Source: an uncultured Schlesneria sp.
Lineage (GTDB): Bacteria > Planctomycetota > Planctomycetia > Planctomycetales > Planctomycetaceae
Assembly: GCA_903904835.1 (NCBI GenBank)
Contig: CAIVEI010000141.1
Coordinates: 1 to 64,000, forward strand
Direction: 5' to 3'
DNA: 64,000 bases
Shown here one piece after another: positions 42,897 to 51,710 of this stretch. Both the position numbers and the translations under genes were made by a program. The first letter of the stretch is position 1. Each line of letters starts with the position of its first letter. A model generated the notes under the pieces. That model saw only the letters and a list, made by a program, of their open reading frames with translations, was not told where the DNA came from and did not search any database.

Positions 42897-45440
42897 TTAC
42901 GGAAGTCCGTTTAATTTTCTTGTGACCCATTCGGTCATCATGAGCGTGAAGATGATTGCCAGCCAGGGCCAGCGATCCCAGAGAGTCAATTCTTCGTATT
43001 GCGTTGTCGTCGATTCGACTTTTTTAAACATTTTTGGCAGATCGCGGACCTCGTCCGCAAGAAACAATCGACCGCCACTGGAGTCGGCAATTTGCGTGAG
43101 CAGATCTTTGTTCGCACTGAGATCGCTCAGCTCAACACTTGGTTTGTCATCAACATACAATGTTGTCTCGATCATTTTCTCGCCGAGGATTGCGTGTTCG
43201 GCGGTCAGGCGGACCTGGTACTCACCGGGTGGCAATGAGAGCGCTCGACCTTCGTGCTGAAGTGGCTGCCCTTTGACTGGTGTCAAATCGATCGTAGTGA
43301 ACGACTGATCGTTCTGGTCACCTCGTCGAAAGAGTTCGGCCCGTGCTTTCAGCTTGGGAAATTTTAGTAAGAATGATGGAGTCCAACGTGCCCGAAAGGA
43401 TGCCGGTTGTCCGACTTCGATATTCGCTTTTTCGGCGCCAAACCTGACAAAATCGGTGCCGGCAGACATCTTGTTTGTCGCGGCCCATCTGGCCAGTTGC
43501 GCCCAGAATCGATGATGATATTTGTCGCCAACGCGATATCGCCATCGCCACGTCGCGTCGATTCCAAGCCAGACAACTTGCCCCGACCCGACAAACTGAT
43601 GGATGATGACTCCGAACTTGCGATCGGTGGTCAAGCCGTCCACTCGTCCGGCGGGGACCAGCGTCGTCGTCCAGACGGTCGAGCCAGGTTTTGCTTCGCC
43701 AAGCATGGCCCACATCTGCCCAGGCAGACCTTTCCAGATCGCGACGTTCTGGACAAGTTCCTGTGCGAACTGCAGCATCGGTTGTTGTTCGCCGTCGGCG
43801 TTCAATTGTAAGGGAAGGCCGCGATTCCTTGGGGTTTCTTCCTGCGTCTTGTCCACAAGACTGACGGGGATCAATTTTGTGATCGGTAACAGTTGATCCA
43901 ACGCCGAGGAACGATGTTGCAGCGGCATATGTTTTTGTCCCGCTGCGAGGACGACAGTTCCCCCTTCGGAGACAAATTTCAGCAACAGTTGCCAGGCGGT
44001 ATCGGTGAATCTGTCGGGAGGAACGTCTCCGATAATCACAAGATCCAGGTCGGCGAAGGACGAGCCAGCAACGTCGGTCGGATCGGCGGGAATTTTCAAT
44101 TGTTGAGGAAAGAACGGTTCGGGCAAAACGCCGAGATGTGGTTGCTCAAATAAGACATGCTTCAGGTCAACCCGTTCATCGCGACCCAGTGCCGCGTCAA
44201 GGTAGCGGAATTCCCAGCGGGCATCCCCATCAACGAGCAGGACTTTGGCTCGATCGTCAACGACACTGATGGCAAAGGTCCGGCTGTTGTTGTCGTCTCG
44301 CGTCTCCCCTTCCTGAACGGGAGTGCGCACAAGATATGACTTGCGTCCCAACTCGTTCGCATCAAGATCAAATTCGGCAACGATCGAAGTCCCTGTGCAT
44401 TTCACTGATTGTCGAATCGGAGTGGCATCGGGGGTGTCTTCTGGTACCAATTCAATGTCGATGGTTTTTCCTTCGAAACCGTGAGTGCTCAGCGTCACCT
44501 TCAGTTGCGGATGATCGCTTTTATAAACGGTCTGAGGATGATCAAGCTGAAGAATTGACAGGTCTTTCGGGCGATAAGTCGAACCAATCAACACCGGATA
44601 GACGGGAGAATTGACCGCTTTCAACGACGATGCAATCGCCGAAAGGTTTTGTTGTGAGTGATCACGTCCGTCTGTAAAAAGGATAATCCCTGTCACTTCG
44701 CCGTTACCAACCGCTCCTCGTTGCAGGCCGAGAGACAAGTCCGAGGTGTCAATGGCCAGGCTGGCGGATGGCTCGGCCAGGATTTGTGGAAGCTGCTGCT
44801 TCTCGATGGATTCCGCCTTGCCCGCGAAGACAAACAATTCGACCCGGCTGAGTTTCTCGAGCTGATCAAGCACGGGATTTTTCGTGCCGCTCAGTAATCG
44901 TCGGGCGATTTCGCTGCGTGGAAGTTTGTCGAGGTCGGCAAAGATCGATTTCAAATTCTGCCGCCGGGACTCGGTGAGCGCGGCACGTCGAGTTTCGTCA
45001 TCCGTTTCGTCGGCATCGACCCAATCGGGCTGCTGATCGGTATCGAATGCCGTCTGCCACCGATCCAGACGTTCTTCGTGCGCAGTATTACCAATCAGTT
45101 CCAGTCCGCGCGCGACGCGGAGTTTTTCGGCTTTTGTTGCATGTTTGTCGATCGTCGACATGCTACCGGAGACGTCAATTCCGATAAGAATGCGACTGAC
45201 ATGCGAGTGTTCAAGCGTCCAACTCAGGGTCGGTTGCAAGAGTGTCATTAAAATGACCGCCAGCACACCAAATCGCAGAAAGAGAAGTCCCGTTCCGAGT
45301 GAACGCGAAACGAGTTGTCGTTCGTAGCGCGAGATTGCGATGATCATCAAGAACGCCAATCCCACGGCGACCAGGTGGCAAACCAGCATCGTTTGCGACT
45401 GGGTCCCCTGGAAGACGAGTTGGCGAGTCTGTGGCGACAT
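42897..45440 (-). CDS. Membrane protein with VWA domain and glutamine-amidotransferase-like domain
   Basis: The protein of about 847 residues has two N-terminal membrane segments (about 18-65), a von Willebrand A domain with the MIDAS motif DVSGSMS (about 83) and further conserved ILFTDGRDHS (about 260). A class I glutamine-amidotransferase-like fold follows (VLLVDGDARWEFRYL, about 395, to SEGGTVVLAAGQ, about 490), without an obvious catalytic Cys. A last membrane segment lies near the C-terminus (WLAIIFTLMMTEWVTRKL). Such proteins are common in planctomycetes and usually work with MoxR ATPases and DUF58 proteins; none is adjacent. The ATG at 45440 is chosen over a TTG at 45467. Confidence 0.82.
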   Translation of the reverse strand: MSPQTRQLVFQGTQSQTMLVCHLVAVGLAFLMIIAISRYERQLVSRSLGTGLLFLRFGVLAVILMTLLQPTLSWTLEHSHVSRILIGIDVSGSMSTIDKHATKAEKLRVARGLELIGNTAHEERLDRWQTAFDTDQQPDWVDADETDDETRRAALTESRRQNLKSIFADLDKLPRSEIARRLLSGTKNPVLDQLEKLSRVELFVFAGKAESIEKQQLPQILAEPSASLAIDTSDLSLGLQRGAVGNGEVTGIILFTDGRDHSQQNLSAIASSLKAVNSPVYPVLIGSTYRPKDLSILQLDHPQTVYKSDHPQLKVTLSTHGFEGKTIDIELVPEDTPDATPIRQSVKCTGTSIVAEFDLDANELGRKSYLVRTPVQEGETRDDNNSRTFAISVVDDRAKVLLVDGDARWEFRYLDAALGRDERVDLKHVLFEQPHLGVLPEPFFPQQLKIPADPTDVAGSSFADLDLVIIGDVPPDRFTDTAWQLLLKFVSEGGTVVLAAGQKHMPLQHRSSALDQLLPITKLIPVSLVDKTQEETPRNRGLPLQLNADGEQQPMLQFAQELVQNVAIWKGLPGQMWAMLGEAKPGSTVWTTTLVPAGRVDGLTTDRKFGVIIHQFVGSGQVVWLGIDATWRWRYRVGDKYHHRFWAQLARWAATNKMSAGTDFVRFGAEKANIEVGQPASFRARWTPSFLLKFPKLKARAELFRRGDQNDQSFTTIDLTPVKGQPLQHEGRALSLPPGEYQVRLTAEHAILGEKMIETTLYVDDKPSVELSDLSANKDLLTQIADSSGGRLFLADEVRDLPKMFKKVESTTTQYEELTLWDRWPWLAIIFTLMMTEWVTRKLNGLP

Positions 45441-45606
45441 GGATTGGCAATGTCCAGCGGATTGCAACTGGTGAAACTGACTTCTAAGATGAAGCGTCTT
45501 ATACCATGCAAGTTTCCGGTTGTGCCAATTGGCAATCAGACATTCCAGAACAAAACAGAGTTGATCCTGATCGATCGGCTTTGTCTTTTCATCATATTCA
45601 ACAAGG

Positions 45607-46053
45607 ATGGATCCCGTGCTTCAAGTGAAATCATGTGGCGTGATCGTATTCCGACGCGACCCTGAATTGTCATTTTTGTTGATGAAACACTCCCATCGGT
45701 ACGATTTGCCCAAGGGGCATACCGAAGACGGCGAGACAGAGCTTGAGACAGCTTTGCGAGAGATGTGGGAGGAAACCGGTATTCCCAAGGATGCTGTGAA
45801 GATCGATCCCGTGTTCCGCTATGAAGAAAAGTACTTTCCGATCGAACCACGATTCGGCAGCGATCGGGTCGAGAAGACTCTGGTCATTTTTTTAGGGTGG
45901 ATTTCACAAAACTATCCGATTGCGGTGACCGAGCATGCAGGTCACGAATGGAAACGCTGGCATCCACCCCACGACGTTCAGAGGTTTACAATCAACCCGC
46001 TGCTCGAAGCACTTCTTAAGTACTTTGAAACGCATCCGTTGCCGAACGACTGA
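45607..46053 (+). CDS. NUDIX hydrolase (Ap4A-hydrolase type)
   Basis: The 148-residue protein has a complete NUDIX box, GHTEDGE-x7-REMWEETGI (about 36-58), which binds the metal for pyrophosphate cleavage. The N-terminal SCGVIVFRRD and the short length fit bis(5'-nucleosyl)-tetraphosphatases, which clear stress-induced dinucleotides. That substrate is inferred. It is divergent from the VWA gene and alone on its strand. Confidence 0.88.
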   Translation: MDPVLQVKSCGVIVFRRDPELSFLLMKHSHRYDLPKGHTEDGETELETALREMWEETGIPKDAVKIDPVFRYEEKYFPIEPRFGSDRVEKTLVIFLGWISQNYPIAVTEHAGHEWKRWHPPHDVQRFTINPLLEALLKYFETHPLPND

Positions 46054-46079
46054 CATAGCGATGTTTCATCGATACAAAC

Positions 46080-46112
46080 AAAAGCACAGGCGAGCGAAGA
46101 CGCACGCCTGTG
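46080..46112 (-). terminator. Probable intrinsic terminator of the yfdX operon
   Basis: CACAGGCG (46085-46092) pairs exactly with 46105-46112. On the minus strand the stem is followed by CTTTTGTTTGT, a broken T-run. It lies 44 bases past the yfdX stop. A second perfect hairpin, CAACTCTG/CAGAGTTG (46118-46125 with 46130-46137), sits between. The first stem is also a dispersed repeat (copy at 12773-12792). Confidence 0.55.
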
Positions 46113-46155
46113 GCACGCAACTCTGGAATCAGAGTTGAAAGAGGTATTAGCTGGT

Positions 46156-47181
46156 TTATTTCTTCTTCGTGAACCACTTTGAGACGCTGTCTCGCCAGCG
46201 CGAGATTGTTGTTGCGAGTTTCTGGGTCTCGGCTGGCGAAGGTTTATCTTTTTCGAGTTCAGCGGTCAGTTTCGTGATCTCTTCGTGAAGAGCTTTCACT
46301 TCTTCGCCTCGTTTTTCCCCGACTTGTTCTTCGTAATCTTTCAGATCATCAATCGCTTCCTGAAGAGCGGCCCGAGACTCGTCATGTCGACCATCCTTCA
46401 TCTCGATTTCCGCAAGCTTCAGATTGTCGGCAGTTTGCTTGAGCGGCAAGTCGATTTCTTCGAGTTCCAACAGTACCCCACCTGCTTGAAGTGAATGAAG
46501 CGCCGAATCGGCCTGTTTGACCCTCTCATCGCCAAGTTCTTTACTCGCCAATCCGAGCGTTCTTCTCGCAAGATCCACGTCCAGCCTGACCAGCGTATAG
46601 GTGACATCGGCACGAGTGACAACCAGAGGAACTGGAGCCAGTGCGCCGTCTTGATCTTTCGGGGCGGTCCTTGGATCAACCTTAAGTCCCGCTTCATGTT
46701 TCGCCCGGATGACGGGGGAAATCACATCGCGGCGATCGATATCTTCAAACAGGGTGACGTAGCGAGGGGTGACGTCGTCCTCATCAACATAGCAGACATC
46801 GCCAGAGGTGATTTGCGTTTTCACTTTATAGTGAGGCAGCAAGCCGTCGACAATCTTCATCAGTTTTAGTGCTTGTTCGACGTGGCGAACGGCATCCTGT
46901 TTGTGATTTTCGGCGATTGCGTCTCTCGCTTGAGCGACATGTTTCAGAATTCGCCCTGATGCGAATGAGACTTCCCGCATTTCTACATCACTCAGGTGAG
47001 CCACAGGTTCCACGTCGATTTTGGACACGATCCGCAACGGTTTATCGGTCTTTTCCGCGTCTGTTTTTGCGGCCGGAGCGTCCTTGCCGTTCTTGACGGG
47101 CTTGGGTGCATCTGCTGCGAGGCAAAAGCTCGTCGCCAGACAACCAACTGAGAGCATCGATTGGAAAATTATACGGTTCAC
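46156..47181 (-). CDS. YfdX-family secreted protein
   Basis: The protein of about 341 residues has a signal peptide (ending near CLAADAPK) and a YfdX domain (SDVEMREVSFASGRILKHVAQARDAI through RTLGLASKELGD, about 65-225). A long helical C-terminal extension (about 225-320) rich in Glu/Lys/Asp follows. YfdX in enterobacteria is a helical stress-linked protein of unclear role. The GTG at 47181 has AGGAG at the right distance and gives a clean signal peptide (VNRIIFQSMLSVG); the upstream ATG at 47205 is the alternative. It follows another helical secreted protein by about 30 bases, in an operon. Confidence 0.82.
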   Translation of the reverse strand: MNRIIFQSMLSVGCLATSFCLAADAPKPVKNGKDAPAAKTDAEKTDKPLRIVSKIDVEPVAHLSDVEMREVSFASGRILKHVAQARDAIAENHKQDAVRHVEQALKLMKIVDGLLPHYKVKTQITSGDVCYVDEDDVTPRYVTLFEDIDRRDVISPVIRAKHEAGLKVDPRTAPKDQDGALAPVPLVVTRADVTYTLVRLDVDLARRTLGLASKELGDERVKQADSALHSLQAGGVLLELEEIDLPLKQTADNLKLAEIEMKDGRHDESRAALQEAIDDLKDYEEQVGEKRGEEVKALHEEITKLTAELEKDKPSPAETQKLATTISRWRDSVSKWFTKKK

Positions 47182-47210
47182 AATTTGTACTCCTGATTCA
47201 AACATTGGAC

Positions 47211-47909
47211 CTATTTGACCGTTTTGGCCGGAGCAACCCGAGCCCCGACACGTTCGATTTCGTGACCTACTGTTTCAAATCCAGCACCAATTTCATCGAT
47301 AACATATCCGGTCCCTTCGATCAGTTTGGAGGAAATTACACGCGAGTTCTTTGCGATTTCGGCGGTAGAGGCTCTCATGCGCGCATCGGATCTGGCCGCT
47401 GCTCGTTCCATATTGTCGGCTGCCGCTCGCAAGTATTGACCCGAGATCCGAGTTTCTTTCTTACGCCAGGCTTCGGCAGCTCTGACGTATTGATAATCCG
47501 CCAACGCATGGAGTGCCCGTGCGGTGGCTGCATCCACTTCTTCGACAGACTTCACCGCTCCGCTTTCGATATCTCTGGCCAGCGTTGTCAATTCATGTTC
47601 CGAATGGACCAAGCCACGTTTGACACGCTCCGATGCGTGTGCCGATGCGATCCGAAGGTGCACTGCGACTTTCCTGAGTTCTGCCGCTGCGGTTTTGACA
47701 TCAGCCATCAGAAACGCTTCTCGAGCACGACTGATGTGTCGATCAGGTTCATCAGCCATCACGTGCCATTGATCTTCTTCAACGAGCACGAAACCAACCG
47801 GGCCTTCCGGAGCTGTCTTTGTGTCTTTATCCTCGCCTCTTGCGACGGAGATGCCGGCGGTCTGTGAAAGGCATGCTAAGGCAATGACAATGGCGGAACG
47901 AATTCGCAT
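47211..47909 (-). CDS. Secreted helical protein, companion of YfdX
   Basis: This 232-residue product has a signal peptide (to about residue 25, GISVARG) and an almost wholly alpha-helical body with many Ala, Glu and Arg residues (HISRAREAFLMADVKTAAAELRKVAVHLRIASAHA). The helical pattern resembles YfdX itself, so it may be a distant paralogue, but I cannot confirm this. It is first in a two-gene operon with the YfdX gene. It probably acts in the periplasm. Confidence 0.7.
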   Translation of the reverse strand: MRIRSAIVIALACLSQTAGISVARGEDKDTKTAPEGPVGFVLVEEDQWHVMADEPDRHISRAREAFLMADVKTAAAELRKVAVHLRIASAHASERVKRGLVHSEHELTTLARDIESGAVKSVEEVDAATARALHALADYQYVRAAEAWRKKETRISGQYLRAAADNMERAAARSDARMRASTAEIAKNSRVISSKLIEGTGYVIDEIGAGFETVGHEIERVGARVAPAKTVK

Positions 47910-48080
47910 CTTGGTTCTCCCTACCCTGATTAGTGAAATTTGTTTGCTACGTCACTGATCGAATGTTTCGACAGCGGCATATTCAATGATGAGTGGGTTC
48001 TGCCGGACAATGATCTTCATTTGCACATCGCGTTCCATTCCGGTTCGAGGGCCATTTCCTTTACAAAATCCCAATTTTTC

Positions 48081-48106
48081 ACTCACCCCGTTGGTGAGTT
48101 TTTTTT
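48081..48106 (+). terminator. Strong intrinsic terminator in a divergent intergenic region
   Basis: ACTCACC (48081-48087) and GGTGAGT (48093-48099) form a perfect 7-bp stem with a 5-base loop, followed by a run of eight T (48099-48106). No plus-strand gene ends nearby: the left gene is on the minus strand and the nuclease gene starts at 48286. It therefore ends a short unannotated transcript or acts as an attenuator in the nuclease leader. Confidence 0.7.
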
Positions 48107-48285
48107 CAGTTGGCGAATTTCAAGCCGGTCGATACCGCAATTCGGAGTTTTTCGCCGAATCACAAAGTGTGAAGACTGTGTGAATTCTGGCTATGCTTGC
48201 TATGCACGAAACCAGCATCCCTTTAGCTTCTTTCGAGGTCGATTTCGTTGTGGACGTTTTTGTCAGATCATTTGAGGTGAAGTCA

Positions 48286-49317
48286 ATGTATCGTGTGTGT
48301 TCGATGACGTTTGCGTTGGTCGTCGTTTTGAACTGGTGTTCGCCGCTGCACGCGTGGAACGACGCCGGGCATATGACGATTGCCAGGATTGCATGGGATT
48401 CGATGTCAGTCGAAGAGCGAGCCGCAGTCGTAACGATTTTGAGAAAGCATCCGCATCTTGAATCCCTGCTGCTCAAGGACCGGCCTGCGGAAGCAACTGA
48501 AGATGAGTGGATTTTCCTGCGAGCCGCAGTCTGGGCCGACTATGTGAGACCATCAAAGTCAACTTCCCCGGAAGATGTTCCCAATCATCCGCTTTATAAG
48601 TTTCATCGAGGCCCGTGGCATTATGTGAATTATCCCTACACCGCTGGACAGTCGAGTTCAGAATTGCCGCCAAAGCAACTTCCGAATGAGACCAACATTC
48701 TGAAACAACTTGATCTCTCGATGGAAATTCTTAGTGGCCGCACGACTTCCGATGTTGGCCGCGTGGCGGATGTCAGCGACGATCAGAACCGGGCAGTCCG
48801 CATGACCTGGCTGTTTCATCTGGTCGGAGATCTTCATCAACCTCTGCATACGGCTGCTTTAATTGACCAGACGCTGTTTCCCGAACCGCCCTACGGAGAT
48901 CAAGGTGGAAACAAGCTGGCGATCCGGGCCGATGTTAATTCGATGCCGAAAAACCTGCACTGGTTCTGGGATGAAATGTTTTCGACCGATTCTCACTTCG
49001 ACCAGGTTTGCAAGCAATCGGAGCGACTGACGCATGATCCCGCATTCTCGTCGGAACAACTTGTTGAACTGTCAGTTCATCCGAGCTTTATCTCGTGGGC
49101 TGGCGAAAGCTATGCGGCGGCGAAAACACATGTTTACCAGGAAGGACGCCTGAAACTCGTGTTGTGGGAACAACTCAACGCAGGCACAATTCCCCAAAGT
49201 GAAGTGCCAAGTCTTACTGCCGAAGCAATGAAAGATTGCAGGCAACTTGCTGAACGTCGAGTTGTCTTAGCAGGACATCGGCTGGCGCAAAGACTGAAAG
49301 AGATCGTCAAAAAATGA
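48286..49317 (+). CDS. Secreted S1/P1-type nuclease
   Basis: S1/P1 nucleases are zinc enzymes that degrade single-stranded DNA and RNA. The product (343 residues) has a signal peptide that would be cut just before WNDAGHMTIARIAW, so the mature enzyme begins with the Trp whose main chain binds zinc. Further zinc ligands lie in AAVWADYVR (Asp), KFHRGPWHYVNYP (His), LFHLVGDLHQPLH (His/Asp) and GNKLAIRADVNSMPKNLHWFWDEMF (His/Asp). The ATG at 48286 is preceded by GAGG; an earlier in-frame start at 48193 would spoil the signal peptide. It may serve in scavenging nucleotides. Confidence 0.9.
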   Translation: MYRVCSMTFALVVVLNWCSPLHAWNDAGHMTIARIAWDSMSVEERAAVVTILRKHPHLESLLLKDRPAEATEDEWIFLRAAVWADYVRPSKSTSPEDVPNHPLYKFHRGPWHYVNYPYTAGQSSSELPPKQLPNETNILKQLDLSMEILSGRTTSDVGRVADVSDDQNRAVRMTWLFHLVGDLHQPLHTAALIDQTLFPEPPYGDQGGNKLAIRADVNSMPKNLHWFWDEMFSTDSHFDQVCKQSERLTHDPAFSSEQLVELSVHPSFISWAGESYAAAKTHVYQEGRLKLVLWEQLNAGTIPQSEVPSLTAEAMKDCRQLAERRVVLAGHRLAQRLKEIVKK

Positions 49318-49333
49318 TTGTGATCATTTGGAC

Positions 49334-51025
49334 TCAGTTCACGACTGCTGCTTGACGAGCCAGTTCAATGACCATCATGTTGCTGCAGTCCTCAAGGCTG
49401 ACGACTCCTTCGGCGACTTTGAGCAATGCATCCTTCTGGATAGTGCAAATTCCACGTTCTTGAATCAGCCGTCGTAATTCATTTTCTGGTTGTCCTTCGT
49501 TGATCGCCCTGATGATGTCGTCCTCTGATGTCACGACTTCAAACAAGCCAATACGATCGTAGTACCCTGTGCCACGACATCGCGGGCAACCAACGGGGTG
49601 GCGGATCTCTTTGGGAGGCTCAAGATCGTTCTCCCTAAAAATCGCTGCTTCCTGGTCCGTTGGAACTGCGGCAGTCGAGCATTCCGGGCAGAGACGCCGC
49701 AAAAGCCGCTGCGAGATGATTCCGGCGAGATTTCCCGCCAGCGACCGATTGTCGATGTGCAAATCTCGGATCGCCGTGACGGTTGAGGCGACGTCGCGTG
49801 TATGAAGGCTGCTGAATACATATTTTCCGGAACTTGCGGCTCGCATCGCCGTTTCCGCAGCGTCCGCATCACGAATTTCACCGATCAGAACAACATCGGG
49901 ATCAAGGCGGAGCAACGTCCGCAGCCCGCTTGTCATGGTGATTCCATGTTTGGTATCAACGGAGATCTGGCGGAACGTCGGAATGTCATATTCGGCGGGA
50001 TCTTCGATTGTAACGATGTGCCGCGTTCCATCATCCAATTGGTGAAGCATCGAATAAAGCGTCGTCGTTTTCCCAGAACCTGTCGGTCCCGTGACGAGAA
50101 CGATTCCTTCGCCATGTCGCAGGATCTGTTCAATCCGGGTTTGTGCATTTGTGGAAAGGCCCAGTTGATCCATTGATCGCATCAAACGATGACGCGACAG
50201 GACTCGTAGCGAAATCGCTTCGCCATCAACGACGGGGACTGCTGTAATTCGGATTTCGAAGTCATTTAATGCCTCGGGCAAGGCCAGTCGACCTTCTTTG
50301 GGATGGAACGGATCTGCGATGTCCAGGTTTCCCATCACCTTGAGCTGCATGAGAAGTGCTCGCCCCACTTCGTTGCTCAATCGACAGAAGTTCGACATCT
50401 TCCCGTCGACGCGAAACCTGACGGTGTATTCCTCGCCGGAGGGGTCGATGTGAATATCTGTTGCCCGAGCAGAAATGGCTCGCGAGATTAACGCCAATGC
50501 CGGGTTGTCATTGATTTCAACCGAGGTCAGCACGTCTGCCGGAATCGACGATACAGGAGGTTTGTCGATCATTGTCCAGTTCTGCCAGATGGCCGCTGGT
50601 GCTTCACCGATCGATTCTTCTTTCTGGGCTTTCAACGTCAGGACCGGGCAGGGGGCTCGCCTCGTAACTTCTTCTGCGACGCTTCCCAGGATCAAGCGTT
50701 TCAACCCGGATCGGCCCGTTGTCCCCATGACGATCAAGTCAGCCTTTTCCTCGGCGGCCACGGATAAAATGGCGGAAACAGGGATCCCTTCGACGTACCG
50801 TTCTTCATAGCGAAGCGGCGGATTGCTTGCAGAAAAGGACTGAAGCAAGTTTGCCATCTCTTGATACGACGGATCCTGCTCGATCTTCGGGTCCGGAACC
50901 GAACCATTTTCCACGACGTGCATGATCACAAGCATTCCGTCAGCGCCGCGCGCCAATGCGCCAGCTTGCTTGAGGGCCGCAATACTGCAATTTGAATAGT
51001 CAGCAGGAACAAGAATCTTGAACAT
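49334..51025 (-). CDS. Fusion of a universal stress protein domain with a GspE/PilB-type secretion ATPase
   Basis: The 563-residue product (ATG at 51025, GGAG seven bases upstream) has two parts. Residues about 1-145 are a Usp domain starting MFKILVPADYS and ending with an intact ATP-binding loop, G-2x-G-9x-G-S in GTTGRSGLKRLILGS. After a 40-residue linker, residues about 175-560 are a type II secretion/type IV pilus ATPase: Walker A GPTGSGKTTT (about 317), the Asp box and Walker B (LRLDPDVVLIGEIRD, about 375), the His box (SSLHTRD) and a four-Cys zinc site (CPEC...CPRC). The usual N-terminal GspE domain, which docks to the secretion platform, is missing and replaced by Usp. It is last of a three-gene usp run. 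Motor activity is likely; the partner is unknown. Confidence 0.9.
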   Translation of the reverse strand: MFKILVPADYSNCSIAALKQAGALARGADGMLVIMHVVENGSVPDPKIEQDPSYQEMANLLQSFSASNPPLRYEERYVEGIPVSAILSVAAEEKADLIVMGTTGRSGLKRLILGSVAEEVTRRAPCPVLTLKAQKEESIGEAPAAIWQNWTMIDKPPVSSIPADVLTSVEINDNPALALISRAISARATDIHIDPSGEEYTVRFRVDGKMSNFCRLSNEVGRALLMQLKVMGNLDIADPFHPKEGRLALPEALNDFEIRITAVPVVDGEAISLRVLSRHRLMRSMDQLGLSTNAQTRIEQILRHGEGIVLVTGPTGSGKTTTLYSMLHQLDDGTRHIVTIEDPAEYDIPTFRQISVDTKHGITMTSGLRTLLRLDPDVVLIGEIRDADAAETAMRAASSGKYVFSSLHTRDVASTVTAIRDLHIDNRSLAGNLAGIISQRLLRRLCPECSTAAVPTDQEAAIFRENDLEPPKEIRHPVGCPRCRGTGYYDRIGLFEVVTSEDDIIRAINEGQPENELRRLIQERGICTIQKDALLKVAEGVVSLEDCSNMMVIELARQAAVVN

Positions 51026-51136
51026 GGAAAACTCCACATTGGTAAAGTGAATTCACTGTGGATTCTGGCAACGTGCGTGTCGCCATACTGAAATTGTTCG
51101 AGAAAACGATGGTGCCATGATTACCCGTACGGAGAA

Positions 51137-51637
51137 TCAACTCCGGGCTGCTTCGCCTGCCACCGGATCAATCAGGAACTGATGCCCTTTAGGATGGACT
51201 GTCAGGACGGGGCAGCTTGCCGTCCGCACCAGTTTTTCGGCGACTGAGCCGATCAAGAAACGGGCAAGTCCAGAATGACCATGCGTGCCAACCACGATCA
51301 GGTCGATCTCATGCTCTTTGGCATAGCTCAGGATCTCGTCAACCGCCAGTCCCATTACGGCATTGTGAATAACAATGTGTTGTTGAGACCAGGTGGAGTC
51401 GATTTCATTTGCAAGTCGCCGGTCACAAGCCTCGACCTGTCGTTGCATCTCGTTTTCCGGCATGATCCAGGGGGACGCTGCGTCAGGGTAGGGAACGACC
51501 AGCGGGACGACATGCAGTAAATGCAGTTCAGCACCGAATCGATCCGCCAGCGACATGGCATACTGTTTCGCTTCGTTAGCCGGCTCGCTGAAGTCCGTTG
51601 GAAACAAAATTCGTCGAATCGAGATGATCACTGCCAT
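51137..51637 (-). CDS. Universal stress protein (ATP-binding type)
   Basis: From the ATG at 51637, which has AAGGAG just upstream, the protein is 166 residues: a single Usp domain (ISIRRILFPTDFSEPA at the start) with an intact nucleotide loop GTHGHSGLARFLIGS. It ends CPVLTVHPKGHQF plus a short tail, very like the Usp at 56879-57358, so the two are recent paralogues. The frame runs back to 51727 without support. It lies between a second usp and the usp-gspE fusion on the same strand. Confidence 0.9.
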   Translation of the reverse strand: MAVIISIRRILFPTDFSEPANEAKQYAMSLADRFGAELHLLHVVPLVVPYPDAASPWIMPENEMQRQVEACDRRLANEIDSTWSQQHIVIHNAVMGLAVDEILSYAKEHEIDLIVVGTHGHSGLARFLIGSVAEKLVRTASCPVLTVHPKGHQFLIDPVAGEAARS

Positions 51638-51710
51638 GTGCTCCTTGTTCGGTTTCACTTCCAACGGGACATTTGGGGGGAGTCGAAGATTAAAAGTTTT
51701 TACAACGGTT

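Noticed and set aside
51025..51137. Possible sigma-54 site directly before the usp-gspE gene (TGGC and TTGC on the minus strand)
   Set aside because: The two halves are three bases too far apart for a -24/-12 promoter; the gene is more likely read from the upstream usp promoter.
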